This document shows, piece after piece, positions 18,988 through 28,767 of a stretch of DNA of 64,000 bases. Source of the DNA: a bacterium (lineage in GTDB: Bacteria > Desulfobacterota > Binatia > Binatales > Binataceae). The first letter of the stretch is position 1. Each line of letters opens with the position of its first letter. A program made the translations under genes and the position numbers. Location of the stretch: contig JADBKU010000004.1 of NCBI GenBank assembly GCA_014896235.1, positions 35,528-99,527 on the forward strand, given 5' to 3'. The notes beneath the pieces were generated by a model that was not told the DNA's origin, did no database searches, and saw only the letters and a program-made list of their open reading frames with translations.

Positions 18988-20373
18988 TCAGCCGTTGGCG
19001 ACACCGCGCATTGGCGCCGCAGGCGCCGCCGCCGCGCCCTCATAACGCTTCAGAAAATCGGTCGCGAAATCGCCCCGCACAAAGTCCGCGTCGTCCATGA
19101 TCCGCAGATGCAGCGGGATGTTCGTTTTGATTCCGTCAATCAGGTACTCGCGCAGCGCCGCTTTCGCCCGCACAATCGCCAATCCGCGATCGTCGGCGTG
19201 AACGATAAGCTTTGCGATTAGCGGATCGTAATGCACCGGCACACGATAGCCGTCGTACAATGCGGTTTCGACCCGCACCCCGAGTCCGCCGGGTGAATGA
19301 TGATTGGCCACGACGCCGGGCGACGGCAGATGCGTGTCCGGGTCTTCCGCATAAACGCGCATCTCGATCGCCGCACCTGCAATTTCGACCTGCTTCTGCT
19401 TGATTCCCAGCGGCTCGCCCGCCGCGATTCGGATGCTTTCGCGCACCAGGTCCGTCCCCGTTACCATCTCGGTCACGCCGTGCTCGACCTGAATCCGCGT
19501 GTTCATCTCGATGAAATAGAACTGTCCGTCCGGTGCGAGCAGAAATTCGACCGTCCCGACGTTCGAGTAGCCGACCACCTGCGCCGCCCGCACCGCCGCT
19601 TTGCCCATCCGCTCGCGCAACCGCTTGGTCATCACCGGGCATGGCGCCTCTTCGAGCACTTTCTGATGGCGCCGCTGGATCGAACAATCGCGCTCGCCCA
19701 GATGAATCGCGTTGCGGTTATTGTCCGCCAGAATCTGGAATTCTACGTGTCGCGCTCGCTCCAGATATTTTTCCAGGTACATAGTGCGCGATCCAAACGC
19801 CGCTTCGCTTTCCGCCTGCGCGAGCGGAAAGAGCCGCGCCAGTTCGCGCTCGTCGCGCACCACTCGCATGCCCTTGCCGCCGCCGCCCGCCGCCGCTTTG
19901 ATCAGCACCGGAAAGCCAAGGCGCTTGGCGTCTTCCTGGGCGCTTTTCAGCTCGGTGATGCCGATGCCTTCGCTGCCCGGCAGCACCGGCACTCCGGCCC
20001 GCTTCATAATCCGGCGCGCCCGCGGCTTGTCGCCCATCAGGCGGATATGGCGCGCGCGCGGTCCGACAAAAGTCACGCCCGAGCGCTTGCAAGCCTCCGC
20101 AAAATCTCCGTTCTCGGAAAGAAAGCCGTAACCCGGATGCACCGCGTCGGCGCCATAGGTCAACACCGTGCTGACGATTGCGGGAATGTTGAGATAGCTG
20201 TCTTCGGCCGCCGGCGGGCCGATACATACCGCTTCGTCGGCCATCCGCACGTGCAGCGCGTCCTTATCCGCGGTTGAATATATCGCGATCGTGCGGATTC
20301 CCAACTCGCGGCACGCCCGAATAATCCGGATCGCGATCGTGCCGCGGTTCGCCACCAATAGCTTTTTGAACAT
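18988..20373 (-). CDS. accC: biotin carboxylase (acetyl-CoA carboxylase subunit)
   Basis: A 461-residue ATP-grasp biotin carboxylase, carboxylating biotin on AccB with bicarbonate and ATP for malonyl-CoA synthesis. Motifs present: GGGGKGMR (ATP loop), HVEFQILAD, ERDCSIQRRHQKVLEEAPCP, and FYFIEMNTRIQVEH with catalytic Glu, Arg and Glu intact. Two normally invariant positions differ: the N-terminal motif reads NRGTIA instead of NRGEIA, and EHP is EHG. The C-terminus is slightly long and Ala-rich (EGAAAAPAAPMRG). Lies 37 nt after accB, in the classical aroQ-accB-accC order. Confidence 0.95.
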   Translation of the reverse strand: MFKKLLVANRGTIAIRIIRACRELGIRTIAIYSTADKDALHVRMADEAVCIGPPAAEDSYLNIPAIVSTVLTYGADAVHPGYGFLSENGDFAEACKRSGVTFVGPRARHIRLMGDKPRARRIMKRAGVPVLPGSEGIGITELKSAQEDAKRLGFPVLIKAAAGGGGKGMRVVRDERELARLFPLAQAESEAAFGSRTMYLEKYLERARHVEFQILADNNRNAIHLGERDCSIQRRHQKVLEEAPCPVMTKRLRERMGKAAVRAAQVVGYSNVGTVEFLLAPDGQFYFIEMNTRIQVEHGVTEMVTGTDLVRESIRIAAGEPLGIKQKQVEIAGAAIEMRVYAEDPDTHLPSPGVVANHHSPGGLGVRVETALYDGYRVPVHYDPLIAKLIVHADDRGLAIVRAKAALREYLIDGIKTNIPLHLRIMDDADFVRGDFATDFLKRYEGAAAAPAAPMRGVANG

Positions 20374-20410
20374 CGCCTGAGTCTCCCGGCTTCGCCGATA
20401 CGCCGTCCGG

Positions 20411-20908
20411 TTATCCGACTTCGAGCACCATCAGCGGTTGGCCGTACTCCACCGGCTGGCCGTTCTCGCACAAAATCTTCACGATTCGGCCGCCGGCTTC
20501 GGCTTCGATCTCGTTCATCATCTTCATCGCTTCGATGATGCAAAGGGTCTGGCCTTTGCGCACCGAGTCATTCTCCTCCACGAAAGGCGTCGCGTCCGGG
20601 GACGCCGCACGATAGAACGTCCCCACCATCGGACTCGCCACGATGCGCTGATTTTCAGCCAAAGCCGGCGGCGCCTGCGCGGCGCCCGCATTGTTTTCCG
20701 CGGCGCGCTTGAGCGCGATTTTCGCCGGCGCCGCGCCCGGCGCTTCGGCCCGCACCGCCGGCGCCAACTGCACTTCGGCGGCGCCGGACGCGGCGGGCGC
20801 GCCGCCGCGCACCAGCCGCACCTTGCCCTTTTTGTCTTCGATTTCCAGTTCCACCAACCCGTAATCGCGCATCAGGGTCAGCAGCGCCTTAAGTTCTCTT
20901 GCTTCCAT
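20411..20908 (-). CDS. accB: biotin carboxyl carrier protein of acetyl-CoA carboxylase
   Basis: A 165-residue BCCP. The N-terminal helix-strand segment ([21 protein letters not shown]) is followed by an Ala/Pro-rich linker and the biotinyl domain with the biotinylation site [12 protein letters not shown]; the Lys of MKM is the attachment site. ATG at 20908 is chosen because GGAAAG precedes it and family members begin at this helix. Lies between aroQ (132 nt upstream) and accC. Confidence 0.95.
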   Translation of the reverse strand: MEARELKALLTLMRDYGLVELEIEDKKGKVRLVRGGAPAASGAAEVQLAPAVRAEAPGAAPAKIALKRAAENNAGAAQAPPALAENQRIVASPMVGTFYRAASPDATPFVEENDSVRKGQTLCIIEAMKMMNEIEAEAGGRIVKILCENGQPVEYGQPLMVLEVG

Positions 20909-21040
20909 CGCTTTCCGTGAGTCGCCTGCCGGGCGCGCCGCGCGCGCTGTTCCGGTTGGCCTCAATGTCCGAATTGTCCCGCTGCGATCGTTGCCCGATC
21001 CCATTTTGGTCTCCGTCCGCCCGCGCTGCGGATAATTCGC

Positions 21041-21529
21041 CTACGCCCGGGTCGCGCCGCTTGTGATGCGCGCCGCCGCGCGCAGGGCCAGCGTGTAACT
21101 CTCGGCGCCAAATCCCATGATTCTGCCCACGACTATATCGGCGATCGTGGAGTGATGCCGCATCGGCTCCCGTTTATAGACGTTTGAGAGGTGCACTTCG
21201 ATACACGGCGCGCCAATCGCGAGAATGACGTCGCGGATGGCGACGCTCGTATGAGTATAAGCGGCGGGATTGATAATCAGCGCATGGATTTTGCCGCGCG
21301 CCGCCTGAATCCGATCGACGATCGCGCCTTCGCTGTTCGATTGGAACGTCTCCACCGCCAGCCCGAGTTCGAGGCCAAGCGCGATCAGATGCTCGTCGAT
21401 GTCCTTCAGCGTGGTTCGCCCATACACCTCAGGCTCGCGTTCGCCCAACAGATTCAGGTTCGGGCCGTGAACCACCAGCACCGATGGCAGATTCGCGCCC
21501 GGATCGCCCGGCCTATCTTCCCTCGCCAT
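21041..21529 (-). CDS. aroQ: 3-dehydroquinate dehydratase, type II
   Basis: A 162-residue type II dehydroquinase, third step of the shikimate pathway. Signatures: [17 protein letters not shown] (catalytic loop with Arg and Tyr), [29 protein letters not shown] with the active-site His, and [20 protein letters not shown] at 21529 follows AGCAGG; a TTG immediately before it is less likely. Clustering with accB and accC is widespread and supports both assignments. Confidence 0.95.
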   Translation of the reverse strand: MAREDRPGDPGANLPSVLVVHGPNLNLLGEREPEVYGRTTLKDIDEHLIALGLELGLAVETFQSNSEGAIVDRIQAARGKIHALIINPAAYTHTSVAIRDVILAIGAPCIEVHLSNVYKREPMRHHSTIADIVVGRIMGFGAESYTLALRAAARITSGATRA

Positions 21530-21779
21530 CAAACCTGCTCATTAGCGAATTGAATCCTACCGGTCCGGCCGTTTCAAGCCGACCGGTCCGTTCCGCCGCC
21601 GCCGTTTTGGCGTTCATCCACAACCTCTCCGCCTGCCGACCCTCGCTGGACTCATTAGCAACGCTTCATGTCGCGATGGTCATGCGCTTTTCTTTTCGTT
21701 GGCAATTTATGCGACAAAGTTGCAGAATCAGGGCGAATCAGTTCGAGCAAACAAAGGCTTGATGGAGGAATGCAAGCAT

Positions 21780-22907
21780 ATGAAGTTCGGCCTGCTCTAT
21801 GAGATGGAAACGCCGCGGCCGTGGAACGCGCTGAGCGAGTATAACGTCTATTGGGAAGCTCTCGCGCAGATCGAACTCGCCGACCGCATCGGCTTCGACT
21901 ACGTCTGGGAAGTCGAGCATCATTTTCTCGAAGAATATTCGCACAGCTCCGCGCCCGAGGTCTTTTACGGCGCGGTCAGCCAGCGCACCAAGAATATCCG
22001 CATCGCGCACGGCGTCCGCCTCCTGCCTTTCAATTTCAACAACCCGATCAAAGTCGCCGAGCAGGCCGCCGTCCTCGACATCCTCAGCAACGGCCGGATG
22101 GAGCTTGGCACTGGCCGCTCGACCACCTCGCAGGAACTCGACGGCTTCAGCGTCGATTACGACCGCACCCGCCAGGAGGTCCGCGAGGCCCTCGATATCA
22201 TCGTCAAGGCATGGACCGACGAGATCCTCGAATACAACGGCAAGCTGATTAAGGTCCCGCCCCGGCGCGTCGTGCCCAAACCGATCCAGAAGCCGCATCC
22301 GCCGATGTGGATGGCGTGCGTGGCGCCGGACAGCTATCAGATGGCGGGCGATCGCGGGATGGGCGTGCTCAGCTTCAGCCTCAACTGGGAGCAGGTGCAA
22401 AAGTCGATGGGCGCCTACAAGGCGTCGTTCGCCAAACGCACCGACCAGGTCGGCAAGGTTCCCAACGAGCAGTTCGCCGGACTCGTCATCTGTCACGTCG
22501 CCGAGAACAAGGAAGACGAAGCGATCGGCCTCGAAGGCGCGCGCTGGTTCATGCACAACGTCGCCAAGCTGTTCGAGCCCCTGATGGCCAAGAACAAGCT
22601 CTACTCCTACGAGTACCTGCGCAACCTGATGGCGATGGATCTCGATCCGAAGGACACCCCCGATTCGCAACTGAAGCAGCATCAGATGGTCGTCGTCGGC
22701 AATCCCGACGAGGTCAATCGCAAACTCGAGGAGTTCCAGCGCAACGGCCTCGATCAGGTGATCTGCTTCAAGCAGGCCGGCCGCATCCCGCATCAGAACA
22801 TCATGAAGTCGCTGCGCCTGATGGCGAAGCATGTGCTGCCGCACTTCAACCCGCATCGCACGATCGCGACCGAGGAGATGGCGCTGGCGGCGGCCGGCGG
22901 CCGATAG
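21780..22907 (+). CDS. LLM-class (luciferase-like) flavin-dependent oxidoreductase
   Basis: A 375-residue TIM-barrel flavin monooxygenase of the bacterial luciferase family. Typical segments are IGFDYVWEVEHHFLEEYSHSSAPEV, TKNIRIAHGVRLLPFNFNNPIKVAEQAAVLDILSNGRMELGTGRS-like sequence (read at about 70-115), and PHPPMWMACVAPDSYQMAGDRGMGVL. Cofactor may be FMN or F420, and the substrate is unknown. ATG 21780 is chosen because family N-termini start MKFGLLYEM and GGAGG is 11 nt upstream; an in-frame ATG at 21762 would add six residues. It precedes the epoxide hydrolase gene by 139 nt, and both may act in oxidation of an organic substrate. Confidence 0.88.
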   Translation: MKFGLLYEMETPRPWNALSEYNVYWEALAQIELADRIGFDYVWEVEHHFLEEYSHSSAPEVFYGAVSQRTKNIRIAHGVRLLPFNFNNPIKVAEQAAVLDILSNGRMELGTGRSTTSQELDGFSVDYDRTRQEVREALDIIVKAWTDEILEYNGKLIKVPPRRVVPKPIQKPHPPMWMACVAPDSYQMAGDRGMGVLSFSLNWEQVQKSMGAYKASFAKRTDQVGKVPNEQFAGLVICHVAENKEDEAIGLEGARWFMHNVAKLFEPLMAKNKLYSYEYLRNLMAMDLDPKDTPDSQLKQHQMVVVGNPDEVNRKLEEFQRNGLDQVICFKQAGRIPHQNIMKSLRLMAKHVLPHFNPHRTIATEEMALAAAGGR

Positions 22908-23046
22908 AATTCACGCGCGCGGCGCGGTTAATCGCCGCGCCGCGCGCGATCACTCCGCCCTCCCAACTCGACGACACCAGCATCTCGGCGGCGAATCAAT
23001 CCATGAATCGCGTCCCGAGCGTTCGTTCGCAATCACGGCAACCAGA

Positions 23047-24216
23047 ATGACGAAAGAAAAATTCACCGTCGCAATTCCCGACAACGTGCTCGACGATCTG
23101 CGCGAGCGGCTCGCCCGCACCCGGTTCGCGCCCGATTTCGCCAACGCCGACTGGACCTTCGGCACTGAAGCCAACTATCTGAAAGAGCTGGTCGCCTATT
23201 GGCGCGACCGTTTCGATTGGCGCGCCGTCGAACGCGAAATGAACGGCTACGCCCATTACCGAACGACCATCGACGGGATGCCCATCCATTTCATCCACGA
23301 ACCCGGAAAGGGGCCGAAGCCGATTCCGATTATTATGAGCCACGGATGGCCGTGGACGTTCTGGGATCTGCACAAAGTTATCCGTCCGCTCGCCGACCCG
23401 GCCGCGCATGGCGGCGACGCCCGCGACGCTTTCGACGTAATTGTTCCGTCCCTCCCCGGCTACGGCTTTTCGACGCCGCTCACGACCACTGGAATCAACT
23501 ACTGGAACACCGCGGATCTGTGGGTCAAATTGATGCGCGACGTGCTCGGCTACGACAAATTCGCCGCGCAGGGCGGCGATTGGGGCGCGCTCATCACCGC
23601 GCAGCTCGGCCATAAATACGCGCAGCATTTGATTGGCGTCCATGTTCATCTGCTCGCCTCGCTCGGTTTCTTCGGCGGCCAGGGCGGTCCGAAGCCGGAG
23701 GATTTTGCTCCGGAAGAAAAAGGCTGGCTGGATCACAACCGCCGCTTCATCACGCAGGGCAGCGGTTACATGGCGATCCAGTCCACGCGCCCGCAAACGC
23801 TGGCGCAGGCGCTCAACGATTCGCCCGCCGGTCTCTGCTCATGGATTCTCGAAAAGCGCCGCGCCTGGAGCGATTGCGGCGGCGACGTCGAGCGGCGCTT
23901 CACCAAGGACGACCTCTGCACCACGATGACGCTCTACTGGGCGACGCAGAGCTTCAACACCTCCGCCCGCTATTACTACGAAGCCGCGCATAACCCATGG
24001 CGGCCGTCGCATGATCGGACGCCGGTGGTCGAAGCGCCGACCGGCGCCGCCGTCTTTCTGAAGGAAGTGATGCTGATGCCGCGGCGATGGGCCGAACGTT
24101 ACTACAATTTGAAACGCTGGACGGTGATGCCGAGCGGCGGGCATTTCGCGCCGATGGAGGAACCGCAGGCGCTGATCGACGATATCCGCGCGTTCTTCCG
24201 TCCGCTGCGTGGCTGA
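23047..24216 (+). CDS. epoxide hydrolase family protein
   Basis: A 389-residue alpha/beta-hydrolase with an N-terminal EHN domain (FTVAIPDNVLDDLRERLART and following about 100 residues), as in microsomal-type epoxide hydrolases. The oxyanion motif is SHGWPWTFWD, the nucleophile is Asp178 in GGDWGA, and the catalytic His is in GGHFAPMEEP near the C-terminus, so all catalytic elements are present. ATG 23047 gives the family N-terminus, while the upstream in-frame extension overlaps the preceding gene and is spurious. Convergent with the HAD gene, with only 3 nt between the stops. Confidence 0.9.
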   Translation: MTKEKFTVAIPDNVLDDLRERLARTRFAPDFANADWTFGTEANYLKELVAYWRDRFDWRAVEREMNGYAHYRTTIDGMPIHFIHEPGKGPKPIPIIMSHGWPWTFWDLHKVIRPLADPAAHGGDARDAFDVIVPSLPGYGFSTPLTTTGINYWNTADLWVKLMRDVLGYDKFAAQGGDWGALITAQLGHKYAQHLIGVHVHLLASLGFFGGQGGPKPEDFAPEEKGWLDHNRRFITQGSGYMAIQSTRPQTLAQALNDSPAGLCSWILEKRRAWSDCGGDVERRFTKDDLCTTMTLYWATQSFNTSARYYYEAAHNPWRPSHDRTPVVEAPTGAAVFLKEVMLMPRRWAERYYNLKRWTVMPSGGHFAPMEEPQALIDDIRAFFRPLRG

Positions 24217-24219
24217 CGA

Positions 24220-24867
24220 TTATCGCTCCAGCAGAAAATCGGCGAGTTCGACCGGCGTGGAGCAGATTCGTTGCGCGCCGGCCGCTTCCAGTTCGGCCTG
24301 CGATCCGTAACCCCACGCCACGCCGATCGTGAACAGGCCGTTGCCGCGCCCCGCAGCGACATCATGGGCGCGGTCGCCGACGATCGCCGCCGCGTTCGGC
24401 TCAATCCGCTCGCGTTCGATTAAGTCGCGCACCATCGCGCTTTTGTCCGACAGGCGGCCGTTGCCGATCACGCCCGCGAAATAGCGCCGCAGCGCGCACA
24501 TCCCGAGAATCCTTTCCGCCGTCGCCGTATTCTTCGAGGTGACGACGTAAAGCCGCGCGCTGTCGCGCAACTCCTTCAACATCGGCTCCACTCCGCGATA
24601 CGGCGCGCTCTCGGCCGCGCCGTGCGCCGCGTATGCCGCCAGATAAATCGCCGCTGCCTGCTCCGCGAGATCGGCCTTGCGATGGGGTTCGAGCAGCCGC
24701 ACGAAAATCTCGCGCAGTGGCGGCCCGACCGCCCATCGCAGGTCGTCGCGCGCCGGCGGCGCGACGCCCAGTTCATCCAGCGCACGCCGTATCGTCCTGA
24801 CGATTCCGGCCCCCGGATCGGTCAGGGTGCCGTCAAGATCGAACAGGATGTCCTTGAACTTCGCCAT
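24220..24867 (-). CDS. HAD-superfamily phosphatase (phosphoglycolate phosphatase-like)
   Basis: A 215-residue HAD hydrolase with an alpha-helical cap. Motif I is DILFDLDGTLTD (nucleophile Asp10, acid Asp12), motif II the Thr/Ser in YVVTSKN, motif III Lys in RLSDKSAMV, and motif IV VGDRAHDVAAGRGNG. The pattern fits phosphoglycolate phosphatase/Gph or a related house-cleaning phosphatase; substrate uncertain. ATG at 24867 puts motif I at the N-terminus. A much longer open frame continues upstream but is antisense to the MFS gene. Confidence 0.88.
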   Translation of the reverse strand: MAKFKDILFDLDGTLTDPGAGIVRTIRRALDELGVAPPARDDLRWAVGPPLREIFVRLLEPHRKADLAEQAAAIYLAAYAAHGAAESAPYRGVEPMLKELRDSARLYVVTSKNTATAERILGMCALRRYFAGVIGNGRLSDKSAMVRDLIERERIEPNAAAIVGDRAHDVAAGRGNGLFTIGVAWGYGSQAELEAAGAQRICSTPVELADFLLER

Positions 24868-25062
24868 CGCGGATTTTGAAGCGCGCCCGCGCGCCTCAAG
24901 CTTAAGTTTACCACGTAAGCCAACGCCATCAGTCAACGGGCGAAGAATTTCACCCTTACGCATCGGCCGCATCAGTGCGACGCTTCCGCCGTTCGCGCCG
25001 ATCGCGAATGCGCCGCAGAGCGCACTGGCGAGCGGCGCGCGATTTGAGCAGCATATGAGCCG

Positions 25063-26340
25063 ATGCCCGCACCGCAAACGACGAATCCGCGGAAAGCGCG
25101 CAGCTTGCGTGCGCTCGATATCGTGAACCTCCTTCAAGCCGATATCGGCGCCGGAGTTGGCCCTTTCCTCGCGGTCTACCTGATGGCGGCGCGGCGATGG
25201 CGGCCGGAGATGATCGGTCTGGCGCTCTCGGCGCAGGGGCTCGCCGCGGTGCTCGCGCAAACTCCCGGCGGCGCGCTGGTCGATTATCTCTGGCGCAAAC
25301 GCTTGTTGATCGCCGCCGGCGCGATCGGCGTAGGCGCCGGCAGCCTCGCGACCGTCCACGCGCACAGCCATCGCGCGGTCCTTGCGGCGCAAGCGTTCAC
25401 CGGCGCCGTGGGCGTGCTGATAGGACCCGCGATCGCGGCGGTGACCCTCGGCCTCGTGGGCCGCGCGGCATTCTCCCAGCGCATCGGCCGCAACGAATCG
25501 TTCAATCACGCGGGCAATGTGATTGCGGCGGCTGTCGCGGGATTGATCGGAAAGATATTCGGGTCGGCGGCGATTTTTGAATTTGCCGCGCTCGCCAGCC
25601 TCGCCACCGCCGGCGCGGCGCTCGCGATCGACGAGCGCCAAATCGACCACGCTCTCGCCCGCGAAGCGCCGCCGAATGGCGTGGCCGCCGCGCGCTTCGC
25701 CGGCATGCGCGATCTGCTCGCCGATCGGCGCATCGCGATTTTCTTCGGATGCGCGGTGCTGTTCCATTTCGCCAACGCCGCGATGCTGCCGCTGGTCGGA
25801 CAACGGCTCGCCGCCGAAAGCCGCGCCAACGCGACGCTTTATATGTCGGCGTGCATCCTGGTCGCTCAGGCCGTGATGGCGATCGTCGCGCCGCTCGCCG
25901 GACGCGCAGCCCGGTTAGGGCGCAAGCGCGTGTTGTTGGCCGGGTTCGCGGCGCTGCCGCTTCGGGGCGTTCTGTACACCTTCGGCTCCGCGCCCTGGTA
26001 CCTGATTTCCGTGCAGGCGCTCGACGGAATCGGTGCCGGCGTCTTCGGCGTGGTCGCGGTGATCATAATCGCGGACTTGGCGCGCGGCACCGGGCGCTTC
26101 AACCTGATGCAAGGGGCGCTGGCGACAGCCGTCGGCGTCGGCGCATCAGCCAGCAATTTCCTGACCGGAGTCGTCGTGCAGCACGCCGGCTATAACGCCG
26201 GGTTCCTCGCCCTGTCGGCGATCGCTGCGTCTGCGTTGGCGGCGTTGGCGGTCGCTATGCCCGAGACGCTGCCCGCCGACGAAGCCGCGCTGGTGCTTGC
26301 AATAGGCGCTCACGATTCCGGCCGCGTGCATCGCCAATAG
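25063..26340 (+). CDS. MFS transporter
   Basis: A 425-residue inner-membrane transporter of the major facilitator superfamily with about 12 hydrophobic helices in two halves joined by a charged loop near residues 190-220. The first half has a GGALVDYLWRKR loop resembling MFS motif A, and the second half repeats it at GRAARLGRKRVLLAG. No substrate-specific motif recognised. Divergent from the HAD phosphatase, convergent with rsmI (16 nt between ends). Confidence 0.85.
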   Translation: MPAPQTTNPRKARSLRALDIVNLLQADIGAGVGPFLAVYLMAARRWRPEMIGLALSAQGLAAVLAQTPGGALVDYLWRKRLLIAAGAIGVGAGSLATVHAHSHRAVLAAQAFTGAVGVLIGPAIAAVTLGLVGRAAFSQRIGRNESFNHAGNVIAAAVAGLIGKIFGSAAIFEFAALASLATAGAALAIDERQIDHALAREAPPNGVAAARFAGMRDLLADRRIAIFFGCAVLFHFANAAMLPLVGQRLAAESRANATLYMSACILVAQAVMAIVAPLAGRAARLGRKRVLLAGFAALPLRGVLYTFGSAPWYLISVQALDGIGAGVFGVVAVIIIADLARGTGRFNLMQGALATAVGVGASASNFLTGVVVQHAGYNAGFLALSAIAASALAALAVAMPETLPADEAALVLAIGAHDSGRVHRQ

Positions 26341-26355
26341 CCATTTGTGCGCGGC

Positions 26356-27234
26356 CTATTCGCCGTCTTCGCCGCGGTCGCGGCGGGCAAGCTCGCGCTG
26401 ATAGAGTTCGCGGCGGCTCTGACCGGTCAGCTTCGCGATCACGGCGCTCGCCTGTTTGAGGCTGAGGCCGGCGTCGATCAATTCTCCGACCGTCAACGCG
26501 CCGCCCGCGCTCTCATTGAGAGTGCCGCTTTCCGCTTCCGGCGCGCCGCCGACGATAATCGTAATTTCGCCGCGCGCCTCTTCCCTCGCAAAGCGATCAC
26601 ACAGTTCGCCGAGCGTTCCACGAATGGTTTCCTCGAAGGTCTTGGTGATTTCGCGCGCGAGCGCGGCTGGCCGATCGGCGCCGAACACGGCCGCCATCTC
26701 CGCCAGTGTCGCCGCGAGCCGGCGCGGCGACTCGTAAAAGATTATCGTTCGCGTTTCGCGCGCCAGCGCCTTGAGTGCGTCACGCCGCGCGCTCTCGCGC
26801 GCCGGCGGAAAACCTTCAAAGACGAAGCGGTCGGTCGGCAGGCCGGAGACCGACAGCGCCGCGATCGCCGCCGACGGCCCGGGCACGGCGGCGACGCGAA
26901 TTCCAGCGTCGAGCGCCGCGCGCACCAGCCGAAACCCGGGATCGGAAATCGCGGGCGTGCCGGCGTCGCTGATCAACGCGACCGATTCTCCCGCGCGCAT
27001 CCGGTCAATCAGTTCGGCAGTGCGCCGGCGCTCGTTGTGCTCGAAATAACTGACCCTTGGCGTGCGTATCTGCAACCCTGCGAGCATCCGCGCCGCGCGC
27101 CGCGTGTCCTCGCAGGCGATCAAATCGGCCTCGGCAAGAATACGGCGCGCGCGCGGACTGAGATCCTCGCGGTTGCCGATCGGCGTGGCGACGACATATA
27201 GCGCGCCCGCGGAGCGATCGTCCGCCGCCGCCAT
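26356..27234 (-). CDS. rsmI: 16S rRNA (cytidine(1402)-2'-O)-methyltransferase
   Basis: A 292-residue tetrapyrrole-methylase-fold enzyme that 2'-O-methylates C1402 of 16S rRNA with SAM. Diagnostic motifs: LYVVATPIGNREDLSPRA, ACEDTRRAARML, YFEHNERRR, ALISDAGTPAISDPGFRLV, AVPGPSAAIAALSVSGLP and FEGFPPA, followed by FYESPRRLAATL. The length is normal. It starts 12 nt after the NTF2-like gene on the same strand. Confidence 0.95.
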   Translation of the reverse strand: MAAADDRSAGALYVVATPIGNREDLSPRARRILAEADLIACEDTRRAARMLAGLQIRTPRVSYFEHNERRRTAELIDRMRAGESVALISDAGTPAISDPGFRLVRAALDAGIRVAAVPGPSAAIAALSVSGLPTDRFVFEGFPPARESARRDALKALARETRTIIFYESPRRLAATLAEMAAVFGADRPAALAREITKTFEETIRGTLGELCDRFAREEARGEITIIVGGAPEAESGTLNESAGGALTVGELIDAGLSLKQASAVIAKLTGQSRRELYQRELARRDRGEDGE

Positions 27235-27246
27235 CGGAGTTCCTGC

Positions 27247-27693
27247 TCAGCCTTTTTGCGGCTGGCGCGGCTCCAGGCGCAACGCCTTGAAGCGGCGCGA
27301 CTGGAATTTCCATTGGTCGCCCTGCTTCACATACTCGTCGTTGTAATAGCCGGTGCCGATCCACGCCATGTCGTTGCTCGCGTCGCGCAACTCGACATAG
27401 CATCGCCCCGACGCCTTGCCGCCGCCTTTAAGCTCGATCACGTGGTTGTGGATGTAGGGACGCGGCGTCAGGTTCGCGAGGCCGTCCTTGTACATCTTCA
27501 GGAGATTAGCGCGGCCGGTGCTGTTGCTCTCGGAATTGTGGCCAAGGATCGTGAAGGAACCGTCTTCCGTGAACAGATTGACGATTCCCTCGACGTCGCC
27601 CTGCCACACGCAATCGCAGTAACGCTGCGGCAATTCGCGAATACTCTCGCGATCGGCGAGTTCAGCCACAATTTGCTCGATGCTCTTGGCCAT
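27247..27693 (-). CDS. nuclear transport factor 2-like (SnoaL-like) protein
   Basis: A 148-residue single cone-shaped NTF2-like domain. An N-terminal helix (AELADRESIRELPQRYCDCVWQGD) is followed by NLFTEDGSFTI, the central strands HNHVIELKGGGKASGRCYVELRD and a final strand GDQWKFQSRRF. Members are small-molecule isomerases, dehydratases or accessory dioxygenase beta-like subunits; no function can be assigned. Between the SDR gene (115 nt upstream) and rsmI; the SDR and this protein may act on the same compound. Confidence 0.8.
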   Translation of the reverse strand: MAKSIEQIVAELADRESIRELPQRYCDCVWQGDVEGIVNLFTEDGSFTILGHNSESNSTGRANLLKMYKDGLANLTPRPYIHNHVIELKGGGKASGRCYVELRDASNDMAWIGTGYYNDEYVKQGDQWKFQSRRFKALRLEPRQPQKG

Positions 27694-27808
27694 CGTGATT
27701 CTCCTTCGATGCTCAATAATCCCGTTGACGCGCTTTTGCCACCGCCGCGAAACCGCGGCCGGTCCATCCGTTCGACGATCAGCGCTGGACCGTATTCATC
27801 GGCGCCCG

Positions 27809-28597
27809 TCAGTGCTGGCCGCCCATCCGATGACCGGCGGTCCATCCGCCGTCCACGACCACCGCCTGTCCCGTAATGAACGAGGCGTCGTCCGAGCACA
27901 GGAACAACGCCGTGCGCGCGATCTCCTCGGGCTGGCCGGTGCGCTGCAACAGATGCATCGACGCGGCGCCCTTGCGTGCGCGCTCGCGCTTTTCGGGAGT
28001 CAGTTTGTCGTAGCCGGTTTCCGAAAGCGGCGTGGTGATTACGCCGGGGCAGATGCAATTCACGCGGATTCCCTGTTCCGAATAATCCATCGCCATCGAT
28101 TTCGTCAGCAGGATCACGCCGGCCTTGGCCGCGCAGTAATGCCCCATCCGCCGGATCCCTTCGATTCCTGCGACCGAGGCGGTGCTCAGGATCACGCCGC
28201 GGGTCTTGAGCAGTTCGGGAATCGCATATTTGCAGCCGAGAAAAACGCCCTTCAGATCGACATCGACCACGCGGTCCCATTCTTCCTCGGACATCTGATG
28301 CAGCGGACGGGCGAAGCCGATGCCGGCGTTGTTGTAAATGATGTCGAGACGGCCGAAATGCTTGACGGTATCGGCGACCATCCGCTCGGCGTCGGCGGCC
28401 TTGGAAACGTCGGCTTTAAGCGCGATCGCCTTGCCTCCCGCCTGCGTGATTTCGCCCGCGACTTTCCGCGCGTCTTCTTCCTTCCAATCGACGACGGCGA
28501 CGCTTGCCCCCTCATTCGCGAACAGCAGCGAAGTGGCGCGGCCGATTCCGGAACCGCCGCCGGTGATAAGAGCGATTTTGTTGTCGAGCTTGCCCAT
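27809..28597 (-). CDS. short-chain dehydrogenase/reductase
   Basis: A 262-residue classical SDR. The cofactor motif TGGGSGIGRA lies at the N-terminus. Asp in VVDWKEED favours NAD(H). NNAGIG follows, and the catalytic Ser-Tyr-Lys are in STASVAGIEG and YCAAKAG. The C-terminus VVDGGWTAGHRMGGQH is typical. ATG 28597 follows GGGGAG by about 10 nt; the family N-terminus MGKLDNKIALITGG confirms it. Substrate unknown. Confidence 0.9.
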   Translation of the reverse strand: MGKLDNKIALITGGGSGIGRATSLLFANEGASVAVVDWKEEDARKVAGEITQAGGKAIALKADVSKAADAERMVADTVKHFGRLDIIYNNAGIGFARPLHQMSEEEWDRVVDVDLKGVFLGCKYAIPELLKTRGVILSTASVAGIEGIRRMGHYCAAKAGVILLTKSMAMDYSEQGIRVNCICPGVITTPLSETGYDKLTPEKRERARKGAASMHLLQRTGQPEEIARTALFLCSDDASFITGQAVVVDGGWTAGHRMGGQH

Positions 28598-28767
28598 GAT
28601 GAAAAAATCTCCCCAGGTTAATCCCCGCCGATCGGTCGGGGCCGCAAAACCGGCAGGATAGCCCCATCGACGCCAGATTGGGAAACGCGGCGGCTGCGGC
28701 AAAACGAATCAAGAAGCCGACCGGAGCGCCGCCAATCACCAGAAATGGAACGCAAATCGGAAAGAAA

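Noticed and set aside
22996..23796. Minus-strand open frame of 266 codons opposite the epoxide hydrolase
   Set aside because: The opposite strand carries a complete epoxide hydrolase with all catalytic motifs; the frame has no recognisable features.
24868..25803. Upstream extension of the HAD gene by 312 codons
   Set aside because: It is antisense to the MFS transporter and the HAD fold starts at the ATG at 24867.
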